This document shows, in pieces, positions 10,883 through 20,043 of a stretch of DNA of 64,000 nt. The position numbers and the translations under genes are program-made. Positions within the stretch are counted from its first letter, which is position 1. Each line of letters begins with the position of its first letter. The DNA comes from JBDROU01 sp043809745 [NCBI: bacterium]. Its GTDB lineage: Bacteria > Elusimicrobiota > JBDRMW01. Location of the stretch: NCBI GenBank assembly GCA_043809745.1, contig JBDROU010000032.1, positions 32,678-96,677 on the forward strand, written 5' to 3'. The notes under the pieces were generated by a model. That model saw only the letters and a list, made by a program, of their open reading frames with translations. It did no database searches and was not told where the DNA came from.

Positions 10883-11485
10883 ATGGGAATATTTTGCTCA
10901 AAAAAAGATGTTTTGACCATGCTTCATGATCAAGCATGTAAATTGGAAGAAGGGCTTATGGTATTGGATGAATTTGTTAATCGTCCAAATGAAGAAAGTA
11001 AGTTAAAAATTCAAAAATTAAGGGTAGAAATTGAGAAATTGCAGGAACGTATAGTTGAAGAATCCAATTTTGATTCTGCGCCTCCATTTGAAAAGGAGGA
11101 TATTTTTAATTTTAGCAGACTTATTTACGACACTATTGATTATTCAAACTCAACTATAGAAGACATGCTGCTTTTCAAATTAGAATCCAATCAATACCTG
11201 TCCAAAATGGTAAAGATACTGTATGAATCAAATCAACACCTAGGAATAGCAATTAAGCTTATTAACCTATATCCAAGATTCTGCTATGAGTATGTTTTAA
11301 GAGCTAAGAGATATGCTGATTACATAAGGGCTTTATTTAAGGATGCTTTAAATGATCTTTCAAAAGGCAAAGATAGGGTAAGTGAAATGGCCTTAAAAGA
11401 GGTTTATAAAGATGTATTGTCAGCTTTTGAGAGCAGTTATGAATTGGTTAATGACATATCACATGCAGTTGTTATGGTAGATTAA
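10883..11485 (+). CDS. PhoU-like / DUF47 family helical protein
   Basis: 200 residues, all predicted helical. The APPFEKEDIFNFSRLIYDTIDYSN stretch (residues about 72-95) resembles the conserved centre of the DUF47/PhoU-like family, where the usual form is P..ReDI..L...lD...D. The rest alternates charged and hydrophobic helices. DUF47 proteins usually accompany PiT phosphate transporters and modulate phosphate uptake; no pit gene is adjacent here, so the link to phosphate is uncertain. ATG 10883 has only a weak upstream AAGTG. It begins a run with two zinc-ribbon genes. Confidence 0.55.
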   Translation: MGIFCSKKDVLTMLHDQACKLEEGLMVLDEFVNRPNEESKLKIQKLRVEIEKLQERIVEESNFDSAPPFEKEDIFNFSRLIYDTIDYSNSTIEDMLLFKLESNQYLSKMVKILYESNQHLGIAIKLINLYPRFCYEYVLRAKRYADYIRALFKDALNDLSKGKDRVSEMALKEVYKDVLSAFESSYELVNDISHAVVMVD

Positions 11486-11498
11486 AAATTGTTGGTTG

Positions 11499-11774
11499 AT
11501 GTGGACTTATATGATACAGTGTAAAAAAATAAATATTTCAAAAAATAATCTTATTAAACCAATACAGATATCCAGAGAATGCTCTGTATGCGGTGAGCTT
11601 AATAAGAAATACCATGGTTTCTGCATTTACTGCAATGAGAGATTAGATAGCAAACAAAATGTGAATACGAAGCAAGAAGGTTCATTTAGAGTAAAAGGCA
11701 GATTATTTTTAGTGACAGTTTTCATTGTTGTGCTGGCTCTGATTCTTTATATAATGATTAAATATATCGGTTAA
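11499..11774 (+). CDS. Small zinc-ribbon protein with one C-terminal membrane segment
   Basis: 91 residues from ATG 11499 (a TTG directly in front and an ATG at 11511 are alternatives). It contains one zinc ribbon, C-x2-C then C-x2-C (CSVCGELN...FCIYCNERL, residues about 29-47), and a single hydrophobic helix near residues 68-88. The arrangement, cytoplasmic ribbon and tail anchor, is the same as in the next gene, which starts 3 bases after this one ends. I do not recognise a family function; such ribbons usually mediate protein contacts. Confidence 0.6.
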   Translation: MWTYMIQCKKINISKNNLIKPIQISRECSVCGELNKKYHGFCIYCNERLDSKQNVNTKQEGSFRVKGRLFLVTVFIVVLALILYIMIKYIG

Positions 11775-11777
11775 TTT

Positions 11778-12383
11778 ATGATAAATAAAAATGACAAAAA
11801 ACAGGCAGATGATTTATTAGGAGAAGATTTTGCCGGAGCTAAAAGTTTACTTGAAGAATCTCCTGAAAAGAAAATAAATGAAAAAGATCAATCTGAAGCA
11901 AATGAACCTAAAAATGTTTCACATTGTTCAAATTGCGGCGCAGAATTGGTAAATAATGAATTAAAATGCGCACGTTGCACTGAGGCGCCAAGTACTGAAT
12001 CAAGACGGACAGATGAAGAGGATACAAGAATTACAATTGATCCGACTACCAAAGACTATGAGAAAATTAAAATTTATAAAAGCGGTCCTATAGTCGCAGT
12101 AAGCATTAAAGGGACTCAGTATACATCTGAAGATGAGAATGTGCCGGTAGAGATTCGTAATATATTTGAGAGGGTTTTAAAAGGCGAGTCGGTAAAGAGT
12201 ATAATTAAAGAATTCAAGGGTGAAAAAGACAGCGTGGAACAAGAGAGTTTTATGAAAATGTTAGTCACAAAATTATTTAAGTTGCTCAAATCGCTGTTCG
12301 GGAACGTATATTTAATAATAATAATAGTTCTTTCAATTATTTTGTTCTTTCAATTGTTAAGTATGATTAAGGGCTGCTCTTAA
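11778..12383 (+). CDS. Zinc-ribbon protein with C-terminal tail anchor
   Basis: 201 residues. An acidic, lysine-rich N-terminal stretch is followed by a zinc ribbon (HCSNCGAELVNNELKCARC, residues about 50-68), a charged linker and a 100-residue middle region with some beta character (ISIKGTQYTSEDENVPVEI). A strong C-terminal hydrophobic segment (residues about 172-195) ends in KGCS. It reads as a cytoplasmic protein anchored at its tail. It pairs with the preceding small ribbon protein. The function is unknown. Confidence 0.6.
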   Translation: MINKNDKKQADDLLGEDFAGAKSLLEESPEKKINEKDQSEANEPKNVSHCSNCGAELVNNELKCARCTEAPSTESRRTDEEDTRITIDPTTKDYEKIKIYKSGPIVAVSIKGTQYTSEDENVPVEIRNIFERVLKGESVKSIIKEFKGEKDSVEQESFMKMLVTKLFKLLKSLFGNVYLIIIIVLSIILFFQLLSMIKGCS

Positions 12384-12465
12384 AAATTAATTAATATTTT
12401 TACAGAACTAAAGTTTTGGTTATTATTTTTTGAGCAAGCTAAATAAAAAAAGGGAGGAATTTAAG

Positions 12466-13218
12466 TTGAGAGTACCACTTATGGCAGGAAACATGAAGAT
12501 GTTTAAGACATCAAAAGAAGCGGCAGAATTATTAGAGGCTTTAAAGAGCAGATTGGGAAATGTAAAAAATTGTGAGATTGTTATGTGTCCAAGTTTTACA
12601 TCTCTTGCCAGTGCAAAAAAGGCAATTATGCAAAGCAGTATTCTGTTGGGGGCCCAGGATGTTTATTGGGAAAAAGAAGGGGCATATACTGGAGAGGTAT
12701 CAATTCAGATGTTGGCAGAAATTGGATGTTCTTATGTTATTATTGGTCATTCTGAAAGGCGGCAGTACTTTAATGAGACAAATGATACGGTTAATAAAAA
12801 GACTTCAGCAGTCATTTCTGGTGGGTTAAGGCCTATAGTCTGCGTAGGAGAAACGCTTGAGGAGAGAGAAAGCAATAAGACATTTAATATTATTGATGAT
12901 CAGGTTAAAGCAGGTTTGAAGAATATTCAACTGAAAACCGGAAATGAGATGGTTGTGGCTTATGAACCTGTGTGGGCTATAGGGACTGGAAAAACTGCGA
13001 CTCCGGATATGGCTCAAGAAGTGCATGCTTATATAAGAAAATTATTGAAAGAAATGTTTGGAGAAACTGTTGCCAAGAACATGAGGATCTTATATGGAGG
13101 TTCTGTAAAACCGGATAATGTTTCTAATTTGATGAAAGAAAAAGACATAGATGGCGGTTTAGTTGGAGGGGCATGTTTGAAGGCAGATTCATTTGTAAAT
13201 ATTGTAATGTATAGCTGA
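12466..13218 (+). CDS. tpiA: Triosephosphate isomerase
   Basis: Interconverts dihydroxyacetone phosphate and glyceraldehyde 3-phosphate. 250 residues from TTG 12466, exactly the family length. Active-site residues are all present: Asn9 and Lys11 in GNMKM, His95 in IIGHSERR, and Glu167 in AYEPVWAIGTG; the phosphate-binding GGSVKP loop is near 210. I choose TTG 12466 because the GGGAGGA at 12452-12458 is a near-perfect Shine-Dalgarno 7 bases upstream and the protein then begins MRVPLMAGN. An in-frame TTG at 12430 lacks such a site. It is not clustered with gapA or pgk here. Confidence 0.96.
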   Translation: MRVPLMAGNMKMFKTSKEAAELLEALKSRLGNVKNCEIVMCPSFTSLASAKKAIMQSSILLGAQDVYWEKEGAYTGEVSIQMLAEIGCSYVIIGHSERRQYFNETNDTVNKKTSAVISGGLRPIVCVGETLEERESNKTFNIIDDQVKAGLKNIQLKTGNEMVVAYEPVWAIGTGKTATPDMAQEVHAYIRKLLKEMFGETVAKNMRILYGGSVKPDNVSNLMKEKDIDGGLVGGACLKADSFVNIVMYS

Positions 13219-13271
13219 TTTCACAAAAATTGCTGATTGTTTTGAGTAATTTTATTTTAAAGGAGGTAAAA

Positions 13272-13634
13272 ATGAAAGGGGAGGAAAAAAGAAGGGAAAT
13301 CAGAATCTTCGTTTCCTTGCCGGTAATCTTCCATGGAGAGCAGGATCAATCAGAAAATAGGGGGGATATAATTGATCTGAGCTTAGGCGGGATGAGTTTA
13401 AAAACTGGAATCGATCTGAAAGTGAACGATACGATTAAAGTTAAATTTGAAATCCCGACTGAGATGCGATTTATTTTTTTAGGGAAGATCATTACCAGCA
13501 GAGTGGAGAATAGCGAAAAGGTATTCGGCGTGAAATTTATAAAGCAAGATCCAGTAGATAGGCTTAACTTGAGTGAGTATATTATGCAAACAAGGTCTGA
13601 GCAGGAATTCTGGATAAAAGATAATTTCAAATAA
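13272..13634 (+). CDS. PilZ domain protein (c-di-GMP binding)
   Basis: 120 residues, a stand-alone PilZ domain. Both c-di-GMP-binding motifs are visible: RREIR (the RxxxR motif) near residue 7 and DLSLGGM (D/NxSxxG) about 30 residues later, on the expected beta-barrel. ATG 13272 follows a strong AAGGAGG; an in-frame TTG at 13230 would place that site inside the gene. The family reads c-di-GMP levels and often controls type IV pili or exopolysaccharide. The pilT operon begins about 100 bases downstream, and pilB and an HD-GYP protein also lie in the window. Confidence 0.85.
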   Translation: MKGEEKRREIRIFVSLPVIFHGEQDQSENRGDIIDLSLGGMSLKTGIDLKVNDTIKVKFEIPTEMRFIFLGKIITSRVENSEKVFGVKFIKQDPVDRLNLSEYIMQTRSEQEFWIKDNFK

Positions 13635-13733
13635 ACCCGCAAAAGTTCTTTGTTTGCTTTATTGGGGCTTTATTCTGATATTAGTAAGTCCTAAATATAA
13701 GTTTGCCAAGAATATCTGGGAAAGGAGAATTTT

Positions 13734-14168
13734 TTGGGAATAAAAAGAATACTTATCTTTGCGGCAGTGTTTTTGCAATTAGTTTTTGTCAGCAGTGTTT
13801 GTATCTCTCAAGAGAATTATTATCACAAAGCTCTAAGTCTTATTGATAATGAAAAGTTAGAAGAGGGTCTGGAATACTTGCAGAAACATCTGGAAGAGCA
13901 TACGGAAGACGCAGATGCCTATTTTACTCTGGCTTTAGTGCTTAATAGATTGAAGGAGTATGAAAAGGCTGAAGAATATCTGAATCAGTCGCTAATGCTT
14001 AGCCCAAGGCAAGCCTCAACATACTTTGCCCTTGCGTTACTATCAGAAAAGATGAATGCCCATTCTAAGGCGTTAGAGAGCTGGTATAAATTTGTTATGC
14101 TTACAAAAAACAGCAAGCTTAAGAAGATTGCAAAAAAACACATACAACTTTTAGAGAGCATAAAATGA
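13734..14168 (+). CDS. Secreted TPR protein, first gene of the pilT operon
   Basis: 144 residues. Residues 1-25 form a signal peptide (KR, hydrophobic run, then CISQ); two to three TPRs follow (YYHKALSLIDNEKLEEGLEYL, ADAYFTLALVLNRLKEYEKAEEYL, ASTYFALALLSEKMNAHSKALESW). TTG 13734 is supported by AAAGGAG 6 bases upstream. Its stop overlaps the next start by 4 bases (ATGA), so the two are coupled. Probably a periplasmic scaffold; the Cys near residue 23 might be a lipidation site, but the lipobox is weak. Confidence 0.75.
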   Translation: MGIKRILIFAAVFLQLVFVSSVCISQENYYHKALSLIDNEKLEEGLEYLQKHLEEHTEDADAYFTLALVLNRLKEYEKAEEYLNQSLMLSPRQASTYFALALLSEKMNAHSKALESWYKFVMLTKNSKLKKIAKKHIQLLESIK

Positions 14169-14770
14169 AAAAGGAAATATTTTGCTTAATTATTCTGTTA
14201 TTTACTGTAAACTCTTGTGTTCATAGAGTAGCTGTGCGTAAGGATTATAATTTTAGCGCAATTAAAAGAATTGCAATATTGCCATTTAAAGGTGAAGGGT
14301 TAATTGGGGAAGCGGTGGCGGATGAGTTTAAACGCCAGTTGCTGCTAACAGGGATTGATGTGGTGGAGATAAGCGTTAATGGCGCGGATTTAGCTGATAA
14401 TATTAAGGATTTTAATGTTGATGCATATATAACAGGGACAGTGGCTCGTTATAAACCTGAGCAGAATTTTTTAATCTACAGTCAGAAATCAAGTGAAAGC
14501 GATACAATTGTCGTGGGAAGTCCAGTGATTGAACTTGGTTCAGATAAAATATTTCAGAGAAGAAATATTTCTGACGAAGATGACAGTTATTTATTATTTA
14601 CAAATGCTTCGTTAACCGTAAACAGCAGAATAATTGAAGTAGAAGAAGGAAAGATTGTTTGGGCAAATGCATATAATTACGAGGGCTTGGATGTAGATAG
14701 CTCTATTGGATATATAATAAAGTATTTTATAAGTTCAATGAAACCATATTGGAGGGAATTGAATCAATAG
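14165..14770 (+). CDS. CsgG/GNA1162-like lipoprotein
   Basis: 201 residues with a clear lipoprotein signal: MKK, hydrophobic run, TVNSC. The mature part has the fold pattern seen in CsgG, TolB-N and GNA1162-like proteins: I.RIAILPFKGEG, then GEAVADEFKRQLLLTGIDVVEI, then DAYITGTVARY and a late strand V.SRIIEVEEGKIVWAN. This alpha/beta domain usually sits at the inner face of the outer membrane. Its position before pilT suggests an envelope part of the same machine. Related domains recur in the lipoproteins at 24893 and 25619. Confidence 0.7.
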   Translation: MKKEIFCLIILLFTVNSCVHRVAVRKDYNFSAIKRIAILPFKGEGLIGEAVADEFKRQLLLTGIDVVEISVNGADLADNIKDFNVDAYITGTVARYKPEQNFLIYSQKSSESDTIVVGSPVIELGSDKIFQRRNISDEDDSYLLFTNASLTVNSRIIEVEEGKIVWANAYNYEGLDVDSSIGYIIKYFISSMKPYWRELNQ

Positions 14771-14818
14771 AGCTGCTATTCCCAGATTGGTAAAAAAAAT
14801 TTAAGGAGGTCTTTAAAG

Positions 14819-15913
14819 ATGAATGTAAATGAACTGCTGCAGTTAATGATAAAGAAAGGTATATCAGATATTCATTTTAAGGCTGCTTCTCCGCCCATAA
14901 TTCGGGTGAATGGAAAACTTATCGCGACAAACTTCGAAAACTTTACTGCTAAACATATTCATGAGTTAGCGTATAGTATTATGAGCCCTGAGCAGCAGGC
15001 TTTATTTGAGAGGGACAATGAGGTTGATATTTCGTACGCGATAGATGGCGTTTCGCGCTTTAGGGTCAACGTCTACCGTCAAAAAAACACTATAGCGGTT
15101 ACTTTAAGAGTAGTACCGCTAAAAATTAAGAGTTTTGAAGATCTTAATATGCCTGTTGAGGTATTGCGTAAGCTATCCGAAGAAACTAGGGGACTTATTC
15201 TTGTGGCCGGTATTACAGGCGCGGGCAAAACAACAACCTTAAATTCGATTATAGATTATATCAATAACCAATTTGCTTATAATATAGTTACTGTTGAAGA
15301 TCCTATTGAATTCTTCCATCAAGATAAAAAATCTACTATTTCACAGAGAGAAATTGGTTCAGATACAAAATCGTTTAAGAGCGCCCTTAAACATGTGCTT
15401 CGTCAGGATCCTGATGTGGTTGTTATTGGAGAGATGCGCGAGTTTGAAGCTATTGCTTCCGGTATAACTGCGGCAGAAACAGGACATCTTGTAATGTCTA
15501 CAATTCACACTATGGATTCTGTCCAGACTATAGACAGAATAGTTGATTCTTATCCGCCTCATCAACAGTTGCAGATACGTTTGCAGTTGGCAAATATTCT
15601 TAAAGGGGTCATAGGGCAGAGACTTCTTATTTCATCTGATGGAGAGATGCGATATCCAGCAACAGAAACCCTAATTTGCACTTCATTGATACGTAAATTA
15701 ATAGTAGAAGGAAAATCTCAGGAGATTTACAAAAGTATAGAGCAAGGTGATTATTATGGCATGCACACTTTTGATCAAGATCTGTACCGTCTTTATAAGC
15801 AGGGTAAGGTAAATTTAGAGGAAGCGCTCGAAAATGCAACCAATCCTGATGATTTGATGCTGAAAATCAGAGGGATAGGATCAGAGGCAGGTGTTAATAG
15901 TGGCAGTCAGTAA
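14819..15913 (+). CDS. pilT: Type IV pilus retraction ATPase PilT
   Basis: Hexameric ATPase that disassembles type IV pili. 364 residues with the full set: N-terminal PAS-like domain starting MNVNELLQLMIKKG.SDIHFK, Walker A G-x2-GAGKTTT near residue 135, Asp box and Walker B in RQDPDVVVIGEMRE near 200, His box in TGHLVMSTIHT near 225, and a PilT-type C-terminus (HTFDQDLYRLYKQGK). An AAGGAGG lies 7 bases upstream. The AIRNLIRE-type motif of classic PilT is not conserved; the matching place reads CTSLIRKLIVEGK. It lies in an operon with two proteins of unknown family and a histidine kinase; no pilin or pilC gene is adjacent. Confidence 0.93.
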   Translation: MNVNELLQLMIKKGISDIHFKAASPPIIRVNGKLIATNFENFTAKHIHELAYSIMSPEQQALFERDNEVDISYAIDGVSRFRVNVYRQKNTIAVTLRVVPLKIKSFEDLNMPVEVLRKLSEETRGLILVAGITGAGKTTTLNSIIDYINNQFAYNIVTVEDPIEFFHQDKKSTISQREIGSDTKSFKSALKHVLRQDPDVVVIGEMREFEAIASGITAAETGHLVMSTIHTMDSVQTIDRIVDSYPPHQQLQIRLQLANILKGVIGQRLLISSDGEMRYPATETLICTSLIRKLIVEGKSQEIYKSIEQGDYYGMHTFDQDLYRLYKQGKVNLEEALENATNPDDLMLKIRGIGSEAGVNSGSQ

Positions 15914-17750
15914 GTGGAAAATTGAAAAATATCCAAATGCTAAAAGCCCAAACCAGTGTGTTCTGAAGATTAGGGGTTCTAGGGACGATATCTTGTTCGT
16001 ATTCAATATGCTCATGCAAGATTGTGAGGTTCCTTACTCGATACATACTGGAGAGGAATATAATTGGGGTTTAGTTTTTACTGATCCTAAAGGTGAAGTT
16101 TCTGAAGAGATAAAGAAGCAATTGTTAGCTAGAGGCGGGGAAAATAGTGTTAGTCCTGAATCAAAAAGGCAAAAAGAAACTGAAGATTTGAAAAAAATTG
16201 AAATAACGGATTACTATGCTGATATAATGGAGGAAAGTGGAAAGTATAAAGTCGAGGGCAATAGCAGGAGTGATAGGTTCCCTCCAATAATCGAAGCAGG
16301 TAAAAGTGAGTCAGATGTTTCTAATTCGGAAGAGCCAAAATTAAGCAAACCTATTTTGGATAAAACAAAACAGGATAAACCTAAAACATCCTCATCTGAG
16401 GAAGAAACTCAGTTAAAGGAGCAGCATCAAAGGTTAAAGGAAGATATTTATGCGGCTGATCAGAGGCCAAAGGTCGCAAAAGATTTAAATATGGATAAAG
16501 AAATATTAGAACCTAAGGAAAATGTTCAAGAATATAATCAAGATAAGCTTGCTGAATCTTCGAAAGATCAGAAATGGGTGAACCAGCCGCAAGAGGTTGA
16601 AAAAGAAAGAGAGCGGAAAGATAAAGAAAAAGGTTCTGATTCGGATAAAGTTGAAATGAAGAATCTATTAGACGAGTTGAATGAAGTATTTTCTGACCTT
16701 ACAAAATCGGAAAGAGATAAGATGAGAGAAAAGCTTACATCTGATTTTGATGCTATTTCAAAGGAGCGTAGAAGGAGAAATGTGTTTGGAGAAGAAAGTA
16801 CTAATTTTGAAAAGGACAAAGGAGATGTTGATCAAAAACCGCGGCCTTCAAATGAAACTTTACCGCGCGAAGCATTTTCAGAAGATAAATTTGATTCTAA
16901 AAGAAATGTATTTGAGATTGAAAACAGAGATCATATGCAGACAAGATTAGGCCAAAAAAGAGATAATATTCCGAATAGCATGGAAACGAATTCCAATTTT
17001 CCCGACACATCTGATAGATCCGCTGAATCGTTTGAAGATGATTTTACGAATAAGCAAGTAACGCCTGATGATATGAGTGGTTTTGAAAGCAGGGGAGCTG
17101 AAAACAGAAATGAGCAGCCTGATGAAGGTCAATCCATAACTGAAGAAGTAAAAAAGGATGCAAAACTCCAAGAGATATTAAGGAATTTTAAACAACAGAA
17201 AAAGATGGGAAACACTCAAAAAGATCATGGTTCATATGATGCATCTGCTAATCAAGGTGATTCCTATATAGGAAAAGCTCAGCAGCAAGACGAAATAAAA
17301 CAAAAGCCAGAATATTTTGGAAAAGAACCGCATGAGCAACCGATGCATGCAGCCCAAAAATTTGAGAGCCCAAGCCCAATCAATATATGCTGTGTTTGTC
17401 CTTCAAATGAAAAAAGCGGTTTCCAATTATTTCAAGAAACAATAGAGGATGTAATAGAAAAAACTACTAAAACTGCTTTTTATTCAAATATTAGTTTGTC
17501 GATTGCAATGAATGTGGGAAATCCAAACATTCAAGGAATTATTGATGAGATAAAAAGTGTTAATGTAGATGTCGTTATCTTAATTGATGAGCCTGCTATA
17601 TCTAGAGCCGCAATTAATCAATTAACATTAAGCTTGAGTCAATTAAACATACCCTTTTACTCAATAAGCAAGAGTAAGATTGGTAAAAAGTTTGTATATG
17701 TTGATTTGGTAGTGGAATTAATGCTTAAGAAAAAGAATGTTAGAGAGTAG
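15900..17750 (+). CDS. Unknown EYNWG protein A: conserved N-domain, long charged linker, alpha/beta C-domain
   Basis: About 616 residues from GTG 15900 (GTG 15891 is possible); the start overlaps the end of pilT. Residues 1-75 form a compact domain with EYNWG at 53-57. Residues about 80-480 are a highly charged, E/K/D/Q-rich linker that looks disordered. Residues about 490-616 form an alternating beta/alpha domain (INICCVCPSN, ISLSIAMNV, VDVVILIDEP, IPFYSISKSK) resembling a Rossmann or flavodoxin-like fold. The next gene has the same N-domain and the same type of C-domain, so the two are paralogues. I do not recognise the family. The pilT overlap suggests a partner of the pilus motor. Confidence 0.65.
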   Translation: MAVSKWKIEKYPNAKSPNQCVLKIRGSRDDILFVFNMLMQDCEVPYSIHTGEEYNWGLVFTDPKGEVSEEIKKQLLARGGENSVSPESKRQKETEDLKKIEITDYYADIMEESGKYKVEGNSRSDRFPPIIEAGKSESDVSNSEEPKLSKPILDKTKQDKPKTSSSEEETQLKEQHQRLKEDIYAADQRPKVAKDLNMDKEILEPKENVQEYNQDKLAESSKDQKWVNQPQEVEKERERKDKEKGSDSDKVEMKNLLDELNEVFSDLTKSERDKMREKLTSDFDAISKERRRRNVFGEESTNFEKDKGDVDQKPRPSNETLPREAFSEDKFDSKRNVFEIENRDHMQTRLGQKRDNIPNSMETNSNFPDTSDRSAESFEDDFTNKQVTPDDMSGFESRGAENRNEQPDEGQSITEEVKKDAKLQEILRNFKQQKKMGNTQKDHGSYDASANQGDSYIGKAQQQDEIKQKPEYFGKEPHEQPMHAAQKFESPSPINICCVCPSNEKSGFQLFQETIEDVIEKTTKTAFYSNISLSIAMNVGNPNIQGIIDEIKSVNVDVVILIDEPAISRAAINQLTLSLSQLNIPFYSISKSKIGKKFVYVDLVVELMLKKKNVRE

Positions 17751-17778
17751 AAGTTAATATTTATTTAAGGGTTTAAAT

Positions 17779-20043
17779 ATGCTAGAACGTTGGGAATTTA
17801 TACACTTTCCTTGTATGAAAGATTCTCAGAGATACAAGCTAAAATTAAAAGCTGATGAAGATAATTTAAGAAAGATCGTAAGAATGCTTTCTGCTAATTC
17901 CGGTCGTCCATTTGCTTCGCTCTCGCATGAGTATAATTGGGGAGTTTATTTTTATAGTATAGATGAGAACGAAAAAAGAAGGATTACTGATACGCTAAAA
18001 AGGATTTGTAATCAGGGTAATGTCAGCCAGTCTGAAGTAATAATGGGGCAGGAACTCCCACCAATGTTCGAGGAGTTTTTAGAAGCTACAGCAAAGGAGT
18101 TAAAAGGCAATACAGACACTGTGGATGGATCATTGCAAATGGAGGAGCTTGGTTCTGCATCTGTGGATAAGAGCTCCGAGGGATCTGCCATAAAAGAAGA
18201 TAATAACATTATTTCCGGAGACAAAAATTCTGAAAATGCGGATCAAAATACCCGGATGCAGCCCTCTGTTGAAATATCGGAATTAAATGACCGTGAATCC
18301 GAATCAGTGCAAAAGGATGATTGGTCTATTGGTTCACCGGAAGCCCCGGAGCCAGATAAAATATTGGCAAAAGATGATGAAGCTTCTTTTAAAAACTCAG
18401 ATTCAAAAGAGACAGCATCTTCAAAATCTATGGGAAACATTGAAACAAGAACATTTCTTAATAAAAATTATACATTAAACGAATTCGTAGTGGGTTCTAA
18501 TAATCGTTTTACGCATGCGGCTGCTAAGGCGGTAGCGGAAAATCCCGGCAAAATTTATAATCCATTATTTATTTATGGAGGAGTTGGATTAGGGAAAACC
18601 CATCTGATGCATGCAGTGGGTCATTACGTTCTTGAGAAGTCTCCATCTATAAACGTGGTATATGTAACAACTGAGAGGTTTATGAGTGAGGTTATCGAAG
18701 CTATTGGCAAAGGCGAGATTCAGTCCTTTAGAGAAAAATATCGCAGCGTTGATCTGCTGCTTATAGATGATATTCAGTTTTTATCAGAATCTGAATCAAC
18801 ACAGGAAGAGTTTTTCCATACTTTTAATATGCTGCATGAGAGCGCAAGGCAAATCATTATAACTTCTGATAGGCCTCCAAAACAGTTGAGTACGCTTGAA
18901 GATAGACTGCGTTCCCGTTTTGAATGGGGATTGATTGCGGATATTAAATCACCGACTTTAGAGACCAGGGTTGCCATATTAAAAAGGAAAAATGAAGGCA
19001 GCAATGTATCCTTGGATGATAATATCCTGCTTTATATCGCGTCAAAATTAAAATCAAACATAAGAGAACTCGAAGGTTTCTTAAAAAGAGTAAATGCTTA
19101 TGCTGCTCTAACCGGGCAGGAGGTAGATATGGAGTCTGTTAAGTCCATAATGAGAGAGTTGCTGCCGGAAGATGAGATCGAAGAAGAAGATAAAGTTATT
19201 AAGGATACTGATATTTTAAGTCAGGCATTTGCTGAAGGTCCTGCTATGACTCAACAAGAAAATGTACAGGCTAACCCTGCGCCAAAGGGACAACTTCAAC
19301 CAGAACCATCATTTGTGCATGAACCTTTAGTGAATTTTATGGAAGGATTTTCAGCTGGAGAAACAACCCCTTCTTCACCTCAGAACGATCAATATAAATC
19401 ACCAGAATTGCAGCAGCCAGGAACACCTAATTTTCAACAAGATCAACCTTTTACACAGCAACAACAATTTACACCGCCGCCGCCTCCTCCTCCTCAATTT
19501 CAGACAATGTCCGCACCGCCGCCGCCTCCTCCTCCTCCTCAAATGCAGCAGGCGCCAACAATACCGCCTCCGGTACCTGTACAACTGAATTCTGGGAATC
19601 CATCTCCAGGATTTGGTGTTGCTGGTTTAAAAAATGATGGGGTGGATCAGAATCTAGTTCCTATTGAAGTAGCCTTCTTTTATCCAGAGGGTAAGGATAA
19701 AGAATTTAGCACAATGAAAGAAAAATTTAGACAAGTAATTAAAAAACATAAGCTGAAATTTAGATTTGAGAGTATTTTTGAAAGGGGTTACAACTATGGT
19801 CAAAAAATTAATTATGCGTTTTTTACGGAACTATGTAAGACTAACAATGTTAGGATAGTAATATTTCTTGGCGCCCCTCCAAACCAGAATTTTACCAGTG
19901 AGGATTCTTCTAATTTGCTTGGGGCGATGATGGAAGATGACAAAATCTCGATGCAATATGTGCCTTGGAATGAATTGAATAAAGATTATAGGTATCTAAA
20001 TCTAGCGCTTGATATAACTCTATTAAGGAACAAAAAGGTATGA
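17779..20043 (+). CDS. EYNWG protein B: DnaA-type AAA+ ATPase domain inside an unknown architecture
   Basis: 754 residues. Residues 1-75 match protein A's N-domain (EYNWG at 51-55). Residues about 215-445 are a DnaA domain [21 protein letters not shown], Walker [10 protein letters not shown] near 266, Walker [10 protein letters not shown] near 328, the arginine-rich RLRSRF box near 378 and [11 protein letters not shown] near 430. DnaA domain IV, the DNA-binding helix-turn-helix, is absent. In its place come a Q/P-rich region with two runs of 7 and 8 prolines (about 560-590) and an alpha/beta C-domain (about 620-754) like that of protein A. It is therefore not the replication initiator. Its stop overlaps the kinase gene by 4 bases. 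An ATP-driven switch for pilus or polarity control is my inference. Confidence 0.8.
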   Translation: MLERWEFIHFPCMKDSQRYKLKLKADEDNLRKIVRMLSANSGRPFASLSHEYNWGVYFYSIDENEKRRITDTLKRICNQGNVSQSEVIMGQELPPMFEEFLEATAKELKGNTDTVDGSLQMEELGSASVDKSSEGSAIKEDNNIISGDKNSENADQNTRMQPSVEISELNDRESESVQKDDWSIGSPEAPEPDKILAKDDEASFKNSDSKETASSKSMGNIETRTFLNKNYTLNEFVVGSNNRFTHAAAKAVAENPGKIYNPLFIYGGVGLGKTHLMHAVGHYVLEKSPSINVVYVTTERFMSEVIEAIGKGEIQSFREKYRSVDLLLIDDIQFLSESESTQEEFFHTFNMLHESARQIIITSDRPPKQLSTLEDRLRSRFEWGLIADIKSPTLETRVAILKRKNEGSNVSLDDNILLYIASKLKSNIRELEGFLKRVNAYAALTGQEVDMESVKSIMRELLPEDEIEEEDKVIKDTDILSQAFAEGPAMTQQENVQANPAPKGQLQPEPSFVHEPLVNFMEGFSAGETTPSSPQNDQYKSPELQQPGTPNFQQDQPFTQQQQFTPPPPPPPQFQTMSAPPPPPPPPQMQQAPTIPPPVPVQLNSGNPSPGFGVAGLKNDGVDQNLVPIEVAFFYPEGKDKEFSTMKEKFRQVIKKHKLKFRFESIFERGYNYGQKINYAFFTELCKTNNVRIVIFLGAPPNQNFTSEDSSNLLGAMMEDDKISMQYVPWNELNKDYRYLNLALDITLLRNKKV

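Noticed and set aside
17779-20043. Replication initiator dnaA and a nearby origin
   Set aside because: The DNA-binding domain IV is absent, the N- and C-terminal domains are foreign to DnaA, and the neighbours are pilus and signalling genes instead of dnaN or recF. TTATCCACA words occur once at 28527-28535 and once, reversed, at 18172-18180; single scattered boxes do not make an origin.
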